Origin: Symbiodinium natans
Taxonomy: Eukaryota; Sar; Dinophyceae; Suessiales; Symbiodiniaceae
Direction: 5' to 3'
DNA: 64,000 nt
Assembly (NCBI GenBank): GCA_905221605.1
Contig: CAJNDS010002564.1
Span: 97,501-161,500, forward strand
The translations under genes were made by a program, and so were the position numbers. Positions within the stretch are counted from its first letter, which is position 1; each line of letters starts with the position of its first letter. Positions 33,312 through 44,231 of this stretch are shown one piece after another. The notes under the pieces are model-generated. The model did not search any database and was not told the DNA's origin. It saw only the letters and a program-made list of their open reading frames with translations.

Positions 33312-36282
33312 GCCCGACGGTATCCTCATGGTCCTTCCAGCCTGTGCCTCTGGGGAAACCCGGAGGAACTGATGCTCAGCTTGGTGCAGACTCGTTAGCA
33401 CCTGAAGAAGCAGACAAGCATGAAAAACGCAGAGTGGCCGCGACCCCACGGGAAAACCGGATGATGTGACAAACCGCATGGTCAAGAGCGTGGTCAAAAA
33501 GGTGGCTCGTGGCTGGAGCCATCACTTAAGTGGTCAGCATTTCATTCTTCTGCACCTCCGGTGCTCTCGGTTTCAGCTGATCTGGATCTGCTTCCCGCCA
33601 ATGTGAAAAAAGGGAAGTCCGCGAGTCGCCTTTTCGCATTCACCTTAATATGCGCATTCGTAACGGAATGGTGGTTGCTGTGAACGTGGATGTACTTGTA
33701 CACGTATGTTTGCAGCTGACACGCAATGGCAAGTCTGCACTCAACGCTTCCGCCCGCCCGGCAGCTCTGGCTCCAAGGTTAAGTGCTCACTGCCAGTCCG
33801 TCCCCTATCTAACCGTCCTTCTGTCTTCCTTGCCGCACTGCCGTTCTTCGCTGTGGCCGCTTTTGTGGCGGTTCCTAATCGATCAAAGCATCGTTTCCGC
33901 CCGTTCGTCACCTTCTTTCTCTTCCTCTGCGGTGACGACATCTTCATTACATCAGCTCGTCAGAGTCCTTCTCATCTTGTTCTTGCTCTTTCAGGGCTGC
34001 CAATTGTCGCACCCTTGTTCCATATCCCGTTGGGATCTTTACAACTGGACTGAATATTCTCTTTGTCCCTTCGGACATCAGGGCGTCGCCATCGATTCCT
34101 GAAGTTTCGCCGCCCTTTTCTTGTTTTTTTGTTTGGTTGTGTTTACTAGTTTGGTATTGTCCCACGTTCCTCTCTCTCCGGAAGCCTGGTCTCGCCTGTC
34201 TGCCTACGATTCTCCGGGGTTTCGTTCCATCCGAGCTCGCGTCCGCCTACGGGTGCGCATCCACAACATCCGCCGGCCTGGGTGGCTTCGTGCGCCTGCC
34301 CAATGGGAGTTTCTAAAACACATTTTTCCCCTGCCCAACTGCACAGCATGTTCCCTTGGTTTCCGTCGCGGCGTCTTGCAAAGAAATCACTGGCGAAAGG
34401 TTCTCTTCTCCGTTTTCTTGCTGCAGGAGCGCCACATGTCCGTTCACATTGATCACACTGCGTGCGTTTTCACCCACTCGAGCTTGACATGTCCAGATTC
34501 CTGGCGTGTGCTTGAAAAATGCTGGCCTCCGTTACCTTGTCGGGTCAAGCATCCGCCTGAAAACGTTGGCGTACTGTAGTCACCAAACACCACAAAACAC
34601 AGCCACCAAAACCCGCAGCAACCCGCCAAAACCAAAGCACCAAAGTCTGTGTGTCCCCCGCGCTCAGCACTCGAGGTCGTCCCAGAAATGTAATGGTCGC
34701 AAAATGCGAGGGTTGCCAGATCATCAAAATCACCATCATGAAGCCACTGGTGCAACGAAGGTCGGCACGGAAAGCTGTAAATCGAGGAAGGACAGCAGAT
34801 TTACCGACCGACACGGTCAGGTGCCAGGCACAAGAAACAAAGAAGCGACTGCGGAGCGGAGCAAGCCCGAGTGGGCACCTCATGGTGAGCAGGCGAGCGC
34901 CAATGCTTTTTAGCGGGAAATGCGCCCATCGGAAGATGCGGATGCCCTGAGCTGTTTGCATCTTAGTCGGCCTTGCGAGAAGATAACTGTCTATCTGGTG
35001 TAGCCCCTCCCTCTTGCTGGGGGAGGAGGTCTTTTATTTTTGCCTTCTGTGTGCGCCTCTTTCCGCTGGCATTGCGTCTTCTTGAGGCCGCGGCTTGCAG
35101 TTGCCACCTCACACGTTGTTTTTCCAGATGCATGATCTGCCCTTGGGGCTTTTGCTTCTCCGCCCACCATGAATTGGCCCCCATGCTCGGGAACTGTGCG
35201 CCCTTTTGAGTTGGCACTATTTGCATGTACGCACCTGCCTGCCACGCATTGTGCTGCCGGGGTTCTGGCACATCGCATTTTGCGATTTTCCCACACGACT
35301 TGGTGCTGCGTTGGCTCGAAAGGCATTACATCGACGAGCTTGAGTGCTGAGCGCGTGAGTCTCAGTGTGTTTGCTTTGGTTTTTCGCACCTGCTCTGTTT
35401 CACCTCTAGTGTTGAGACCCACAAGAACGGCCTACTGCGCTGACTCAGTAAAGAGGCGTCGGTTCAAAAAAAAGCTCCGCTTGTTGGGAAGATCGACCGG
35501 TTCAGAATCAGTGGAACTGGGGCCAGCGTGACCGTTGTTAAGGTGATCGCCGATGACCGTCAAGAAGCTGGATATGGTGGCAAAATTGTGGTGGCTGCAA
35601 GTTCATGTCTCAGAACCCGCGTTGATCAACACCATCAAGACCTTTCTATTTGTCAGCGCCCCTTGCGTAAAGGAATCTGATTGCGTCCTGGTTCAGAAAC
35701 TCCAAGACACCAAGGATCATCAAACTAGAGTGCTTGCGTCCATTTTAAGATGTTCAACCCGGCTGACTTTTACCTTCAAGCTGATCGAAGCTTCGTATGC
35801 ACCACGTGGATCTTGACGGCGCAGAATCTCGATGAACCTGGCAACCAAAGTTTTGGCGGCCTTCAACAAGATCCAAAAGTGTTCGAGCATGTTCTACAAT
35901 GTTCGTTTTTCTTGAAACTTTTTTGTCGGAACTTGTTTTCTGTTTGTGATCCAGTTTGGTGACCAGAAGTAACTCAAGCCACCTAAGACGTGCCAGAACC
36001 TACCCACAGTGTTTAGAAGTAGAAGTTCCATGGCTGAGTGTTTACCTGAAGTACCTATGTCTGGCAGACAGTGTTGAAAGCTGGAGAGGCGTGCTTTGCA
36101 TTGGCTCAAGTCGAGCGGACTTGAGCAATTGTAAACAGCGCAGTTTAGAAAAGAGTCCGCACTTTGTGCCCTAAGTTCCACAGGGCTTTTTGGTGCAAGG
36201 TCACCAAGTGCCCGTGGAAGAAGAGAACGTGGAAGGTCTTTACCAGCACCACCTTCAGTTCCACGCGGAGTAGATCCAGGCA
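33312..36282. other. No confident gene; flank of the copia element
   Basis: A pyrimidine-rich stretch covers about 33780-34240. Frames of 60-178 codons occur on both strands without recognisable domains. The copia element's 5' LTR and primer-binding site should lie in the last 1-2 kb, but I could not recognise LTR ends, because no matching 3' LTR is evident. At 36101-36110 TTGGCTCAAG matches the last ten bases of the dinoflagellate spliced leader. Confidence 0.4.
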
Positions 36283-37701
36283 GTGAACAGCTACGACTGG
36301 AGCAGGCCATCAGCCACCAGTTGGGGCTGTGCCTTTGTTTGGACTTCAGTTCTACTAGATGGGAACACACCCGCTCAGACAGCACCACAAGAACCCCTTC
36401 AAGTTCCGAATATGCAGTTGCCCGTTGCACCTGGAGTAGCTCAACAGATGGAGTTCACAAGAGCAATGCTGCAAGCACAGGACGAGCAGATCCGACAGCA
36501 GGCAGCTCAACTTCAGCAGATGAGTGCCATGCTGACACAGGCATTGCAGCTTGCAAGTGCGAATGCTGCCAATGCACATATGGCAGCAGCTACAACTTCA
36601 TCGTCGACGAGTCCTACGCCTGGAGGAGACCCCTCAGCAGCATCTGCGAATGCATCGACCCCTGTGGATATGGAAGTAGACTCTGGAGTACGAAACAAGA
36701 GGGCACACAGTTGCCTCAGCTGAACTATGCGTCCATGACGAGTAGACATGCTGAAATCCGAGTTTGGGCAGCTTACAGAGATGAACTTACAAGCTGGCTT
36801 TGTTTGCTTGACGACCGGTACGCTACGGAGTTGCAGGAGGCGATGAGTAGCAGTGTGGAAGTTTTGCAAGTGAAGCTTGAAGCCGGGAAGGCAGCTCGGT
36901 CGACCAAACTTTGGTTTTTGCTTCGTCAGTCCATGAGCAAGTTCCAGCGTGGACAGGATTTGGTGCATCTCATCGAGGTGACAGATGGGAGCAAGTGCCG
37001 GGTACGAACTCTGGCGCTTGCTGAACAACGAGTTGTCCGTTCGCTCCAGAGTAGAAGGACAAGCCCTTCGCGAGCAGGCATTAGGCCTGGTGCCGCCAAA
37101 GCACCTGAAGCGGCCACTTGATGTCGCTAGGTGGTACACCACAGAACTTCTCAAGTTCGAGGCGCAGGTGAAGCATCGCTTCCCGGAGTTGCTCATCGGA
37201 GAACAAGAGGGAGTCTTGTGCCTGATGAAGCACTTGGATGCTGAGACCAAGAGATATCTGCTCCTCCATCACTCAACGAAGAGCATGGGTGAGCTGATGA
37301 CTGGTTTACAGTTTTACGACGAGCAGCTTCGCGTGATGGACTTCCAGAGAGAAGGAGCATCCGGGTATGCGAATGCCTTCAAGGGTGGCAAGGGCGGAAA
37401 GGGCGACAGAGACAAAAGCAACAAGGCTCCAAGGGCAGCAAGGGCAACAAAGGCGGGAAGGACAGGAAAGGCAACAAAGCGAGAAAGGAGACAGAGCTCG
37501 GAGCAAGAGCAGAGAGGCGAAGAAGACAGATGTCTGCCGGAACTGCGGGAAGACTGGACACTGGGCACGCGACTGCTGGGCACCTTCGAAGGACAAAGCC
37601 GCAGCGGCGACGAGCCAGACCATTACGACGCAGCCGGAGGCACCCTCGTCTTCATCGTCTACATGGGCGAAAGCAACAGCGCAGCACACAACCAAGGGTA
37701 G
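36283..37701 (+). pseudogene. copia gag region, in several frames
   Basis: The frame at 36283-36700 gives a Gln-rich coiled coil (QMEFTRAMLQAQDEQIRQQA). The frame shifts, and 36700-36985 continues with IRVWAAYRDELTSWLCLLDD and FLLRQSMSKFQRGQDLVHLI. It shifts again at about 36985 to YELWRLLNNELSVRSRVEGQ and WYTTELLKFEAQVKHRFPEL, reaching a Lys/Gly-rich basic tail near 37380. Together these are a copia gag capsid-type region followed by a basic nucleocapsid segment. The shifts mark decay. Confidence 0.7.
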
Positions 37702-39700
37702 TGGAAAAGCACAGTCATCAATCAAGACGTTTCTGGAAGGATATCACTTTGGTATGATGCTCACGAACCAGGTGGTTAGTTTTCCTTCAGATGATCGCAT
37801 TTACTGGCTGATTGACTCTGGTAGTTCGTTCCACATCATCACGAGAGAGACGCTTGAGAGCGACCACGTGAAGATCCTTAGTTGGTTGGAAGGACGCCCG
37901 AAGTCCTATGCGGAGACTGCGACTGGAGATTCCGTTGAGATTGGCGGATCAACACATGTTTTGGTGGAAGTTTGCTTTGAAACCACCACCCCAGCATCAT
38001 CGAAGAGCAGTTCTGAGCATGAGAGTGACGCTGTGTACATGTGTAAAGCTAGGTTTGAGGCAGTCATTTCCGATCAGATCAAGCACAATTTGCTGAACAT
38101 CAATTTGCTTTGTCAGAACGGAGGTTGGGAACCGACGCTATGCGTACAGCAAGGCGGAATCACTGTCCGCAAGCATGGCGTAACTTTGAAACCCACCTTG
38201 TTTGCCTCAGTAAGTTGGCTTGCGTCAGTACGGAGTGACCATCCTTTAGCTCTGAAGCCTCAGGATTTGATCGCCAAAACGGAACAACATCGCAAAAGTC
38301 GATCTCGAAAGTCATCCGCTGATCGTGATTTTCATCGTTCGACCTCGAATCGCGGTTATCGAAATTCTGCGAGAGTGTGTGTTGAGCCCGAAAACCCTGA
38401 ATTGCTGGACATTTCATGTCTTGATGAGATGAGTGACTGTAAGGGACATGTGAGTCATGAGCATGCTAACCTGGACCAAGGAGAGACTAAGGAGAAACTA
38501 AGGGCCGTTGATGAGCTTTTGGGCGCCGCGCCTAGTTCCTTTGAGTCTGTCAGTCATGCGGACATGCCAGTTTTCCATGAGCTTGACAGTCATACATGTT
38601 TGTTTTCTTGTGCAGACGACAACATCATCTCACACGGGGAGCAAAACAACAACACCACACCAGCAGTCGAGTGGCTTGTGCATGCGTGTGACAGTAGCAC
38701 CACAGCAGCATACTTTCCCTCGTCGTGTTTTGGTCGCGATTTGCAAGAGCAGTCTCCCAAGTATCGACCCGAAAGCCTTGGATGCCCAAAGCACCAGGAG
38801 CCACCGGCACCGTCTTTTGTGGTAGACGCCTTAGCGCACCATGGAAGAGGAGCCAATGGAGGTGGAACAAGCCATGAGCGAGACAATGGTCCGCTCTATC
38901 AGCGAGCCGGAGGGTATGCGAGAGGGCGAGCGCGCAGGATGCTACTCGTGGACGAGCACCGGGTGAACAGAATCACCGAGGAAGAGGAGCGACTCGGTCC
39001 CCTACAAGACGAGGAGACTTCACCGGTCACGATCTACGTCCCATCACCCCCGCCATCCGAAGAGGAGACGGCGGAAGGAGCCGAAGATGTGACAATGATG
39101 GAGCAACCATCATCCCATCGAGCCAGAGAGCCCACGATGGTGGAGCGGCCGTCCTCCCACAAGGCCACAGCGCCTACGCTGATGCGGCCAACTCCCAAGA
39201 CATTGAGGAAGAAAGAGGCCCCGAAGAGGGAAGAGGAGACCTCGACGGAAGAGAAGAAGACCTCGGAGGAAAAATCCGACGGCTACGAGATAAAGGGCAA
39301 CGACCCAGAGGCCTGGCGACGCTTCATGGAAGCGAGGGCAGCCAAGAACGCCACATCGAAGCCCAAGAAGGAGAAGCCGGCAGAGGAGCGGAGGCCTATG
39401 GAGGAGAGGCCCGTCGTTCGGGAACCGAGTGGGCCACCTCCGGGCTACCTCACCGGACCGACCCGGAAAGGCAAGCGTCGCTTCGCGAGCTCCGGCTGGT
39501 TCGAAGGGTCCTGGCAGACGCTCGTCAACAACGAGACCGACGACCCTTATTGCATGGTGTGTCAGAAACGAGCAGCAGAGTCCCACCTGATGTCGGAGCC
39601 GCATACCGAGAACTTGAAGAGCTACATGGCGATAGCACAATCCGAACAGGTACAGTCCGGCAGGTCCCTGTCGACTGGAACACCTGGAAGCAAGCGATGA
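37367..39700 (+). CDS. copia zinc knuckle, protease and linker
   Basis: This 777-codon frame starts in the basic gag tail; its first ATG is probably not a true start. The CCHC knuckle CRNCGKTGHWARDC lies at 37535-37576. The aspartic protease has YWLIDSGSSFHII, with the catalytic Asp codon at 37814, and the later segments LNINLLCQNG and GGITVRKHGVTL fit the rest of the fold. The remaining part is long, acidic and low-complexity. Near the end CMVCQKRAAESHLMSEPH forms a CxxC...HxxxxxH zinc-finger-like motif. The frame ends just as the integrase-side frame becomes the better one (about 39.65 kb). Confidence 0.75.
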   Translation: MRMPSRVARAERATETKATRLQGQQGQQRREGQERQQSEKGDRARSKSREAKKTDVCRNCGKTGHWARDCWAPSKDKAAAATSQTITTQPEAPSSSSSTWAKATAQHTTKGSGKAQSSIKTFLEGYHFGMMLTNQVVSFPSDDRIYWLIDSGSSFHIITRETLESDHVKILSWLEGRPKSYAETATGDSVEIGGSTHVLVEVCFETTTPASSKSSSEHESDAVYMCKARFEAVISDQIKHNLLNINLLCQNGGWEPTLCVQQGGITVRKHGVTLKPTLFASVSWLASVRSDHPLALKPQDLIAKTEQHRKSRSRKSSADRDFHRSTSNRGYRNSARVCVEPENPELLDISCLDEMSDCKGHVSHEHANLDQGETKEKLRAVDELLGAAPSSFESVSHADMPVFHELDSHTCLFSCADDNIISHGEQNNNTTPAVEWLVHACDSSTTAAYFPSSCFGRDLQEQSPKYRPESLGCPKHQEPPAPSFVVDALAHHGRGANGGGTSHERDNGPLYQRAGGYARGRARRMLLVDEHRVNRITEEEERLGPLQDEETSPVTIYVPSPPPSEEETAEGAEDVTMMEQPSSHRAREPTMVERPSSHKATAPTLMRPTPKTLRKKEAPKREEETSTEEKKTSEEKSDGYEIKGNDPEAWRRFMEARAAKNATSKPKKEKPAEERRPMEERPVVREPSGPPPGYLTGPTRKGKRRFASSGWFEGSWQTLVNNETDDPYCMVCQKRAAESHLMSEPHTENLKSYMAIAQSEQVQSGRSLSTGTPGSKR

Positions 39701-42342
39701 ACGAGCCATTGGAGCTCGAGATTGGTCCTCGTCAAGGGAGAGGATTCGCAATCCACGCCCTCGGACCGGACAGGTTCATGGGAACCGAGACCGTACCGGG
39801 ACCAGCGACCCCGGACAACGACATGGAGATTGTGACCACGGAGGAGGCTGCGCCAGAGCCTTCTGCAGCGCCCAAGGCAGCGGGTGCAACGATCTCGATG
39901 TCGGATTCCGACGAGGACAACTGGCAGGATTGGCGACCAGCAAAGGCTGGACCAGCGACACCGGATGCCGCCCGCGGGGCGAGCATTCCGGAACCTGCAA
40001 CCCCGCCAGCAACGTGGCAGCAACCTCCCATGGAACCGATTGCGGCCAATGCCACAATCACGGAGCACACAAGAGGCCCGACTCCACGGCATGGACGCAG
40101 CGAACTGAAGGCAACTCCACCGTGGAGGGAGAGCCTTTCCTCCAGAGGATTCCATCTGGAAGCGCAGGGATTGACGGAGGAGAACCCCACGGCCTTGGAC
40201 CCTCCACGAGACTCCGCGCAGCTTCCGCTGTCTCTGGAAGGACCAGAGGCGGATCTACGTTCCACAGTGCGACGTGTCGCCGCACAGGGGGCCTCCGAGC
40301 ACCTCGGCAGCGACAACCGCAAGGGGCCACCAGCAGCTGAGCCTCCGGATGGAATTGGAACATGGGTTGTTGACGGGAGCAGCGTACGAGGAGCGTCGTC
40401 GCGCGCGGAGCCGCGACATCCTCAACGCCCAGGCAGAGCGCGAACGGGCGACAGCCAAGGCCCGTCTGATTCTCCCACCGCCACCGCCTGTGCCGAGATT
40501 GACAATGGAGGAGGAGACACCCATCACCCCAGCTCCAGGAGAGGTGACCATGGCAGCACCCATGGCGCCACCAACGACGACGGCACCATCAATGGCGAGT
40601 TCACCGGCCAAAGCCACAATGGCCACACTGCCAGCCACGGCAGCACCGTCCGATTTTATCGAGATGGCCAAGGCAGCATCATCCGCTTTCATCGAGATGG
40701 CTCGACGCCGCCGCGAGTACAGTCGCAGGCAAGAGAGTCGATCGCCAACCCCCAAAGGGGGAAAGATCCTTTCGTCAATGCTTTGCCTGAAAGTGAAAAA
40801 GAAGAGCCCAATCGTTACCACATCATGTTAGAGGAAGATGTAGTGGGAGACACTGTGCGCAATCGACAGGCAGAGCTTCAGCACCACATGCAGGGTCACG
40901 TACCATACATGTCTGACTGTGAGTTTTGCCAGCGCACTAGAGGGACCACTCCAGCCCGAAAGCGTAGCGACCTGAATCCGAGAGAGTTTCAGCTTGATCA
41001 GTGCTTCTTTCGCAAGTTTGCATTCATCGTATTGGTTCATACCATGAGCTTTGCAATTGCAGTTTGCTTTAGACCTGAGGGAGAGAGCGCAGCAACAACA
41101 GCAGAGCATTTGCATCCTTGGATCAGGCACTTTGGTGTGAAACAACCGCATTTCATGTCTGATGCAGAGGGACTCACGAAGAACATCGCAGCGAGACTCG
41201 CTGATCTTTGTGAGGGTACTGAGGACAGCTTTGCACCCGAAAGGCATGCGCCAGCAGCAGAACGAGCCATCAGGACACTAAAAGGAATCGTAGCAACACA
41301 TGAGCTTGAGTTGCGTGAACATGGCGTTGTTTTGGATGCTGAGTGTGCGGATGTTTTCGACCTTTTGTTTCAATACGCAGCACACACGCACAACAGGTTT
41401 TCAGTTTCTGTAGGGTCGACCATGACACCCATGCAGAAGATCCGCGGAGATCGCATGCGACCGCAAATCACGTATCCATTCGGTGCGGTAGCGTACGCTA
41501 AGATAACGCGGGCTAGAAGACCTGACGCGGATGCCAAGTATGCTCGAGGGATCTACTTGGGACCGGTGCTTGGGAGCACAGGTCATGCCATGGAAATCCG
41601 CTTGGATAGTGGAGAGACGAAACGGGTGATCGCGCCCGGACTCAAATTGCTCTACCCGTTGCGTTTCGACGCAAATCTTCTGCCCGGTGCAAAGGCCCTA
41701 GATGGCTTCGTGCCCCCGCCTGAAGCACCGAAGACCAAAGAGCTGTTTCTCCCATATGTTCCAGGTGGAGGTCCTCCCATAGACTGGGTGAGACAACATG
41801 GTGTTACACCCAAGTGCCCTGGATGCCAAGAAGGCGTCAGCTCGAGCAGGCATTCCCAAAAGTGTGTGAAGAGATACCAGAAATGGTTGCGTGATTCCAT
41901 CGATGATGCTCTGGAGGCATTAGATGAAGGACCAAGGGTCGACCGAAGGCCTGAAGAGCTAATTGGGGAAGACCCGTACGATGATGACGAACAAATGAAG
42001 CCGAACAAGCGAACACGCTTTGGAGGAGAGGAGGTCCGAGCGTTTGATCCTGAGCAAGCAGGAGTCGGAGACCTAGAGATCCCGGAGATGTCAGTGCCGG
42101 ATGCTGACTGGAATGTATCCGAGTACCAGCCGTCCGAGGCTGAGGATGAGGATATGGGAGACGCTCCAGAGCATCCCCAGACATTCCATGAGGGGGTCCC
42201 AGTCCGATACCTGGAGGAATTGCTCGAGAGCGCCCACTACACACCACAACCACTTTCTTGTTGTGACCACTACGACGTCGAAGCAGCGTGTCACCTACTT
42301 GTTGGTCGGTCGAGCGTGAGAAGTTCCCATATGTTTGCTTGA
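39550..42342 (+). CDS. copia integrase
   Basis: A 930-codon frame. The first 400 residues are a disordered linker; at about 40.35-40.76 kb another frame (EERRRARSRDILNAQAERER) is more protein-like, so two shifts are probable. The HHCC zinc domain is HHMQGHVPYMSDCEFC at 40882. The catalytic triad is D at 40996 (FQLDQCFF), D at 41161 (FMSDAEG) and E at 41260 (APAAERAIRTLKG). The last two lie 33 residues apart, slightly closer than the usual DD35E. A C-terminal CPGCQEGVSSSRHSQKC motif adds a possible zinc site. Then comes an acidic tail. Confidence 0.8.
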   Translation: MHGVSETSSRVPPDVGAAYRELEELHGDSTIRTGTVRQVPVDWNTWKQAMNEPLELEIGPRQGRGFAIHALGPDRFMGTETVPGPATPDNDMEIVTTEEAAPEPSAAPKAAGATISMSDSDEDNWQDWRPAKAGPATPDAARGASIPEPATPPATWQQPPMEPIAANATITEHTRGPTPRHGRSELKATPPWRESLSSRGFHLEAQGLTEENPTALDPPRDSAQLPLSLEGPEADLRSTVRRVAAQGASEHLGSDNRKGPPAAEPPDGIGTWVVDGSSVRGASSRAEPRHPQRPGRARTGDSQGPSDSPTATACAEIDNGGGDTHHPSSRRGDHGSTHGATNDDGTINGEFTGQSHNGHTASHGSTVRFYRDGQGSIIRFHRDGSTPPRVQSQARESIANPQRGKDPFVNALPESEKEEPNRYHIMLEEDVVGDTVRNRQAELQHHMQGHVPYMSDCEFCQRTRGTTPARKRSDLNPREFQLDQCFFRKFAFIVLVHTMSFAIAVCFRPEGESAATTAEHLHPWIRHFGVKQPHFMSDAEGLTKNIAARLADLCEGTEDSFAPERHAPAAERAIRTLKGIVATHELELREHGVVLDAECADVFDLLFQYAAHTHNRFSVSVGSTMTPMQKIRGDRMRPQITYPFGAVAYAKITRARRPDADAKYARGIYLGPVLGSTGHAMEIRLDSGETKRVIAPGLKLLYPLRFDANLLPGAKALDGFVPPPEAPKTKELFLPYVPGGGPPIDWVRQHGVTPKCPGCQEGVSSSRHSQKCVKRYQKWLRDSIDDALEALDEGPRVDRRPEELIGEDPYDDDEQMKPNKRTRFGGEEVRAFDPEQAGVGDLEIPEMSVPDADWNVSEYQPSEAEDEDMGDAPEHPQTFHEGVPVRYLEELLESAHYTPQPLSCCDHYDVEAACHLLVGRSSVRSSHMFA

Positions 42343-44029
42343 ACACAACAACACAACAACAGCACCACAAGCAACAACAGTCGGTCGAGCGTGAAGCAGT
42401 TGAGTTGTTGAATCTCCAGGACCACCCATATGTATGTTCTTCAGTTAAAGAGAAAGAGGAAGATGAGTCCGCAGGGACGTACATGAGAATCCAAGACAGG
42501 GCTCTGTGGGTGAATCGACCTCGAGCCAGCTACGACGACCTGGAAGGTTTTCAGCTGGACCCTGAAGAGACATGGCAAGGAATCAAGAAAGAGGTGAATG
42601 CGCTCGATAGTCTGAAAGTTGGTTATGCAAGATCAAAGAGCGAGATGGATGAGTACCGCAAAGCCAACCCAAACTGTCGGACGGTCAAGTCCCGATGGGT
42701 CCTCACTCAGAAGGCCCCAGGACTAGTCCGAGCAAGGATAGTCGCTAAGGATTTTGCTCATGGGCGACCATCCGCACTCGATTTGGGGTTGAGTTCCAAC
42801 ACTGCATCAGTGGAAGCCCTCAAGATCGTCCTTGCACGGGCGGCAAAGGGGAAGATGCGGGCTTACGGCCTCGACATATCCACCGCGATTCTCTTTGCGC
42901 AGGTAGTGGAACCCACCATTATCGAGTTGCCCAGCACGTTCGCGCTCGAGAGCGGCGAAACCGCGTACTTGATACTAGAGAAAGCGCTCTGCGGTTTGCG
43001 TTCCGCCAGCCTTAGCTGGCAGCGACATCTGAACAGGATCGTGTCTGCCCTAGGCTTACAAGCGAGTCCGCTTGAACCGACGCTTTTCAGCGGATGGGTC
43101 AACCTTGAATCCGGATGGGAGTATATCATCATGTTAGCGTACGTGGATGATTTGCTCATTGTGTCCTCTACCGAGAAAGGGTTCGAGTACGTCCACGAAG
43201 CCCTGAGTTCAGTCTTGAAAGTCAAAGTGACAGGGAGGCTGATCGAAGATGGGCAGATGGAATTCCTCGGCCGTTTAATCCGTTGGGATGGACGACAGAT
43301 CATGCTTGGGGTGAAGCCTGAGTATGTGAAGTCGGTCTTTACATCCTTCGGATGGGACATATCCACCGTGAAAGCATCCTTGACGACACCCGACATCAGG
43401 AGTATGTACGATGAGGAGAGTGTTGAAGAGCCTTCAAAGGAGCTGTCCAGTGAAGCAGCTTCACGGTTCCGAAGTTGCCTAGGCAAGATAGGATGGCTCT
43501 GTCAAACTCGCTCAGATATAACGTATTTTCACTCCATGTTGTCCCGCGGACAAAGCATGCCACGGCAAGTACATGAAGATGCACTTCGCAAGTTCCTGCG
43601 ATGGTTGGCAGCGTTTCCGCTGTTAGACCAAATCTTCCCGCTCGGAGATGGCAAGACCAATGAGGGGGAGAATGCCAACCTGGTAGCTTATTGCGACAGC
43701 AATTGGGGCAGCGAGATGAGCGTAGCCCGGAAGAGCACCAGTGGCGGAGTGATCTACATCGCAGTGGACGATCTGTGGTACTGCATAAAGGGGTACAGCC
43801 GCCTACAGAGCGTCGTGGCACTCAGCTCAGCAGAGGCAGAGTTGTTTGCCATCGCCGAGGCAGCGAAAGAGGTGGCAGGACTTGCGCAATTGACGGCGCA
43901 TATCTGGGGCACCCTCCAGAAACCCCACCGCGTGTATACCGACAGTGCCTCAGCTAGGCAAATCGCCAGCGTGGAGGGGCTACTCAGGCGTATGCGGCAT
44001 ATAGACTTGAGGTTGTGCTTTATTCAAGA
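42288..44029 (+). CDS. copia reverse transcriptase and RNase H, cut by the LINE
   Basis: RT motifs appear in order: KSRWVLTQKA, RARIVAKDFAHG, GLDISTAILFAQ (first Asp), LCGLRSASLSWQRHL, and the active site LAYVDDLLIV with YVDD at 43140-43151. RNase H follows: LVAYCDSNWG (Asp codon at 43695), STSGGVIYIA, ALSSAEAELFAIAEAAKE and RVYTDSASARQIA. The domain is cut off at 44029 in the segment that should lead to its last Asp region. The first 80 codons hold a local duplication (TCGGTCGAGCGTGA twice, 76 bases apart). The missing C-terminus is at 54,614-55,533 in the same frame. Confidence 0.9.
44017..44029 (+). repeat. Target-site duplication, left copy
   Basis: GCTTTATTCAAGA, identical to 54614-54626. 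It is the last stretch of copia sequence before the LINE. Confidence 0.95.
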
Positions 44030-44231
44030 AGGCTCACAGCCGTAGCAACTTGGTAGTGGGGTTTTTCGTGTCTTTTCGTGCTTTCTTCTCCCTCTTTTCC
44101 TCTCTTCGCTCCCTCTTTCTCCCCCTTTCTTTTCTTCCTTTCGGTGGTGCTTGGGGTGGGTTCCGGGTGTGGGTCCTGGTCCTCCCTCTCTTCTGGTTTG
44201 ATTCGGGCAGGCCGGCCGTAGGCGGGGTAGC
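44030..44231 (+). promoter_or_regulatory. LINE leader, pyrimidine-rich
   Basis: Dominated by CTTTTCGTGCTTTCTTCTCC-like pyrimidine sequence. LINE promoters are internal, so transcription signals should lie here, but no known motif is recognisable. Confidence 0.4.

Noticed and set aside
33650-34579. Plus-strand frames in the pyrimidine-rich stretch
   Set aside because: Several phases are open together, biased to Ser/Leu/Phe/Pro as expected from CT-rich DNA.
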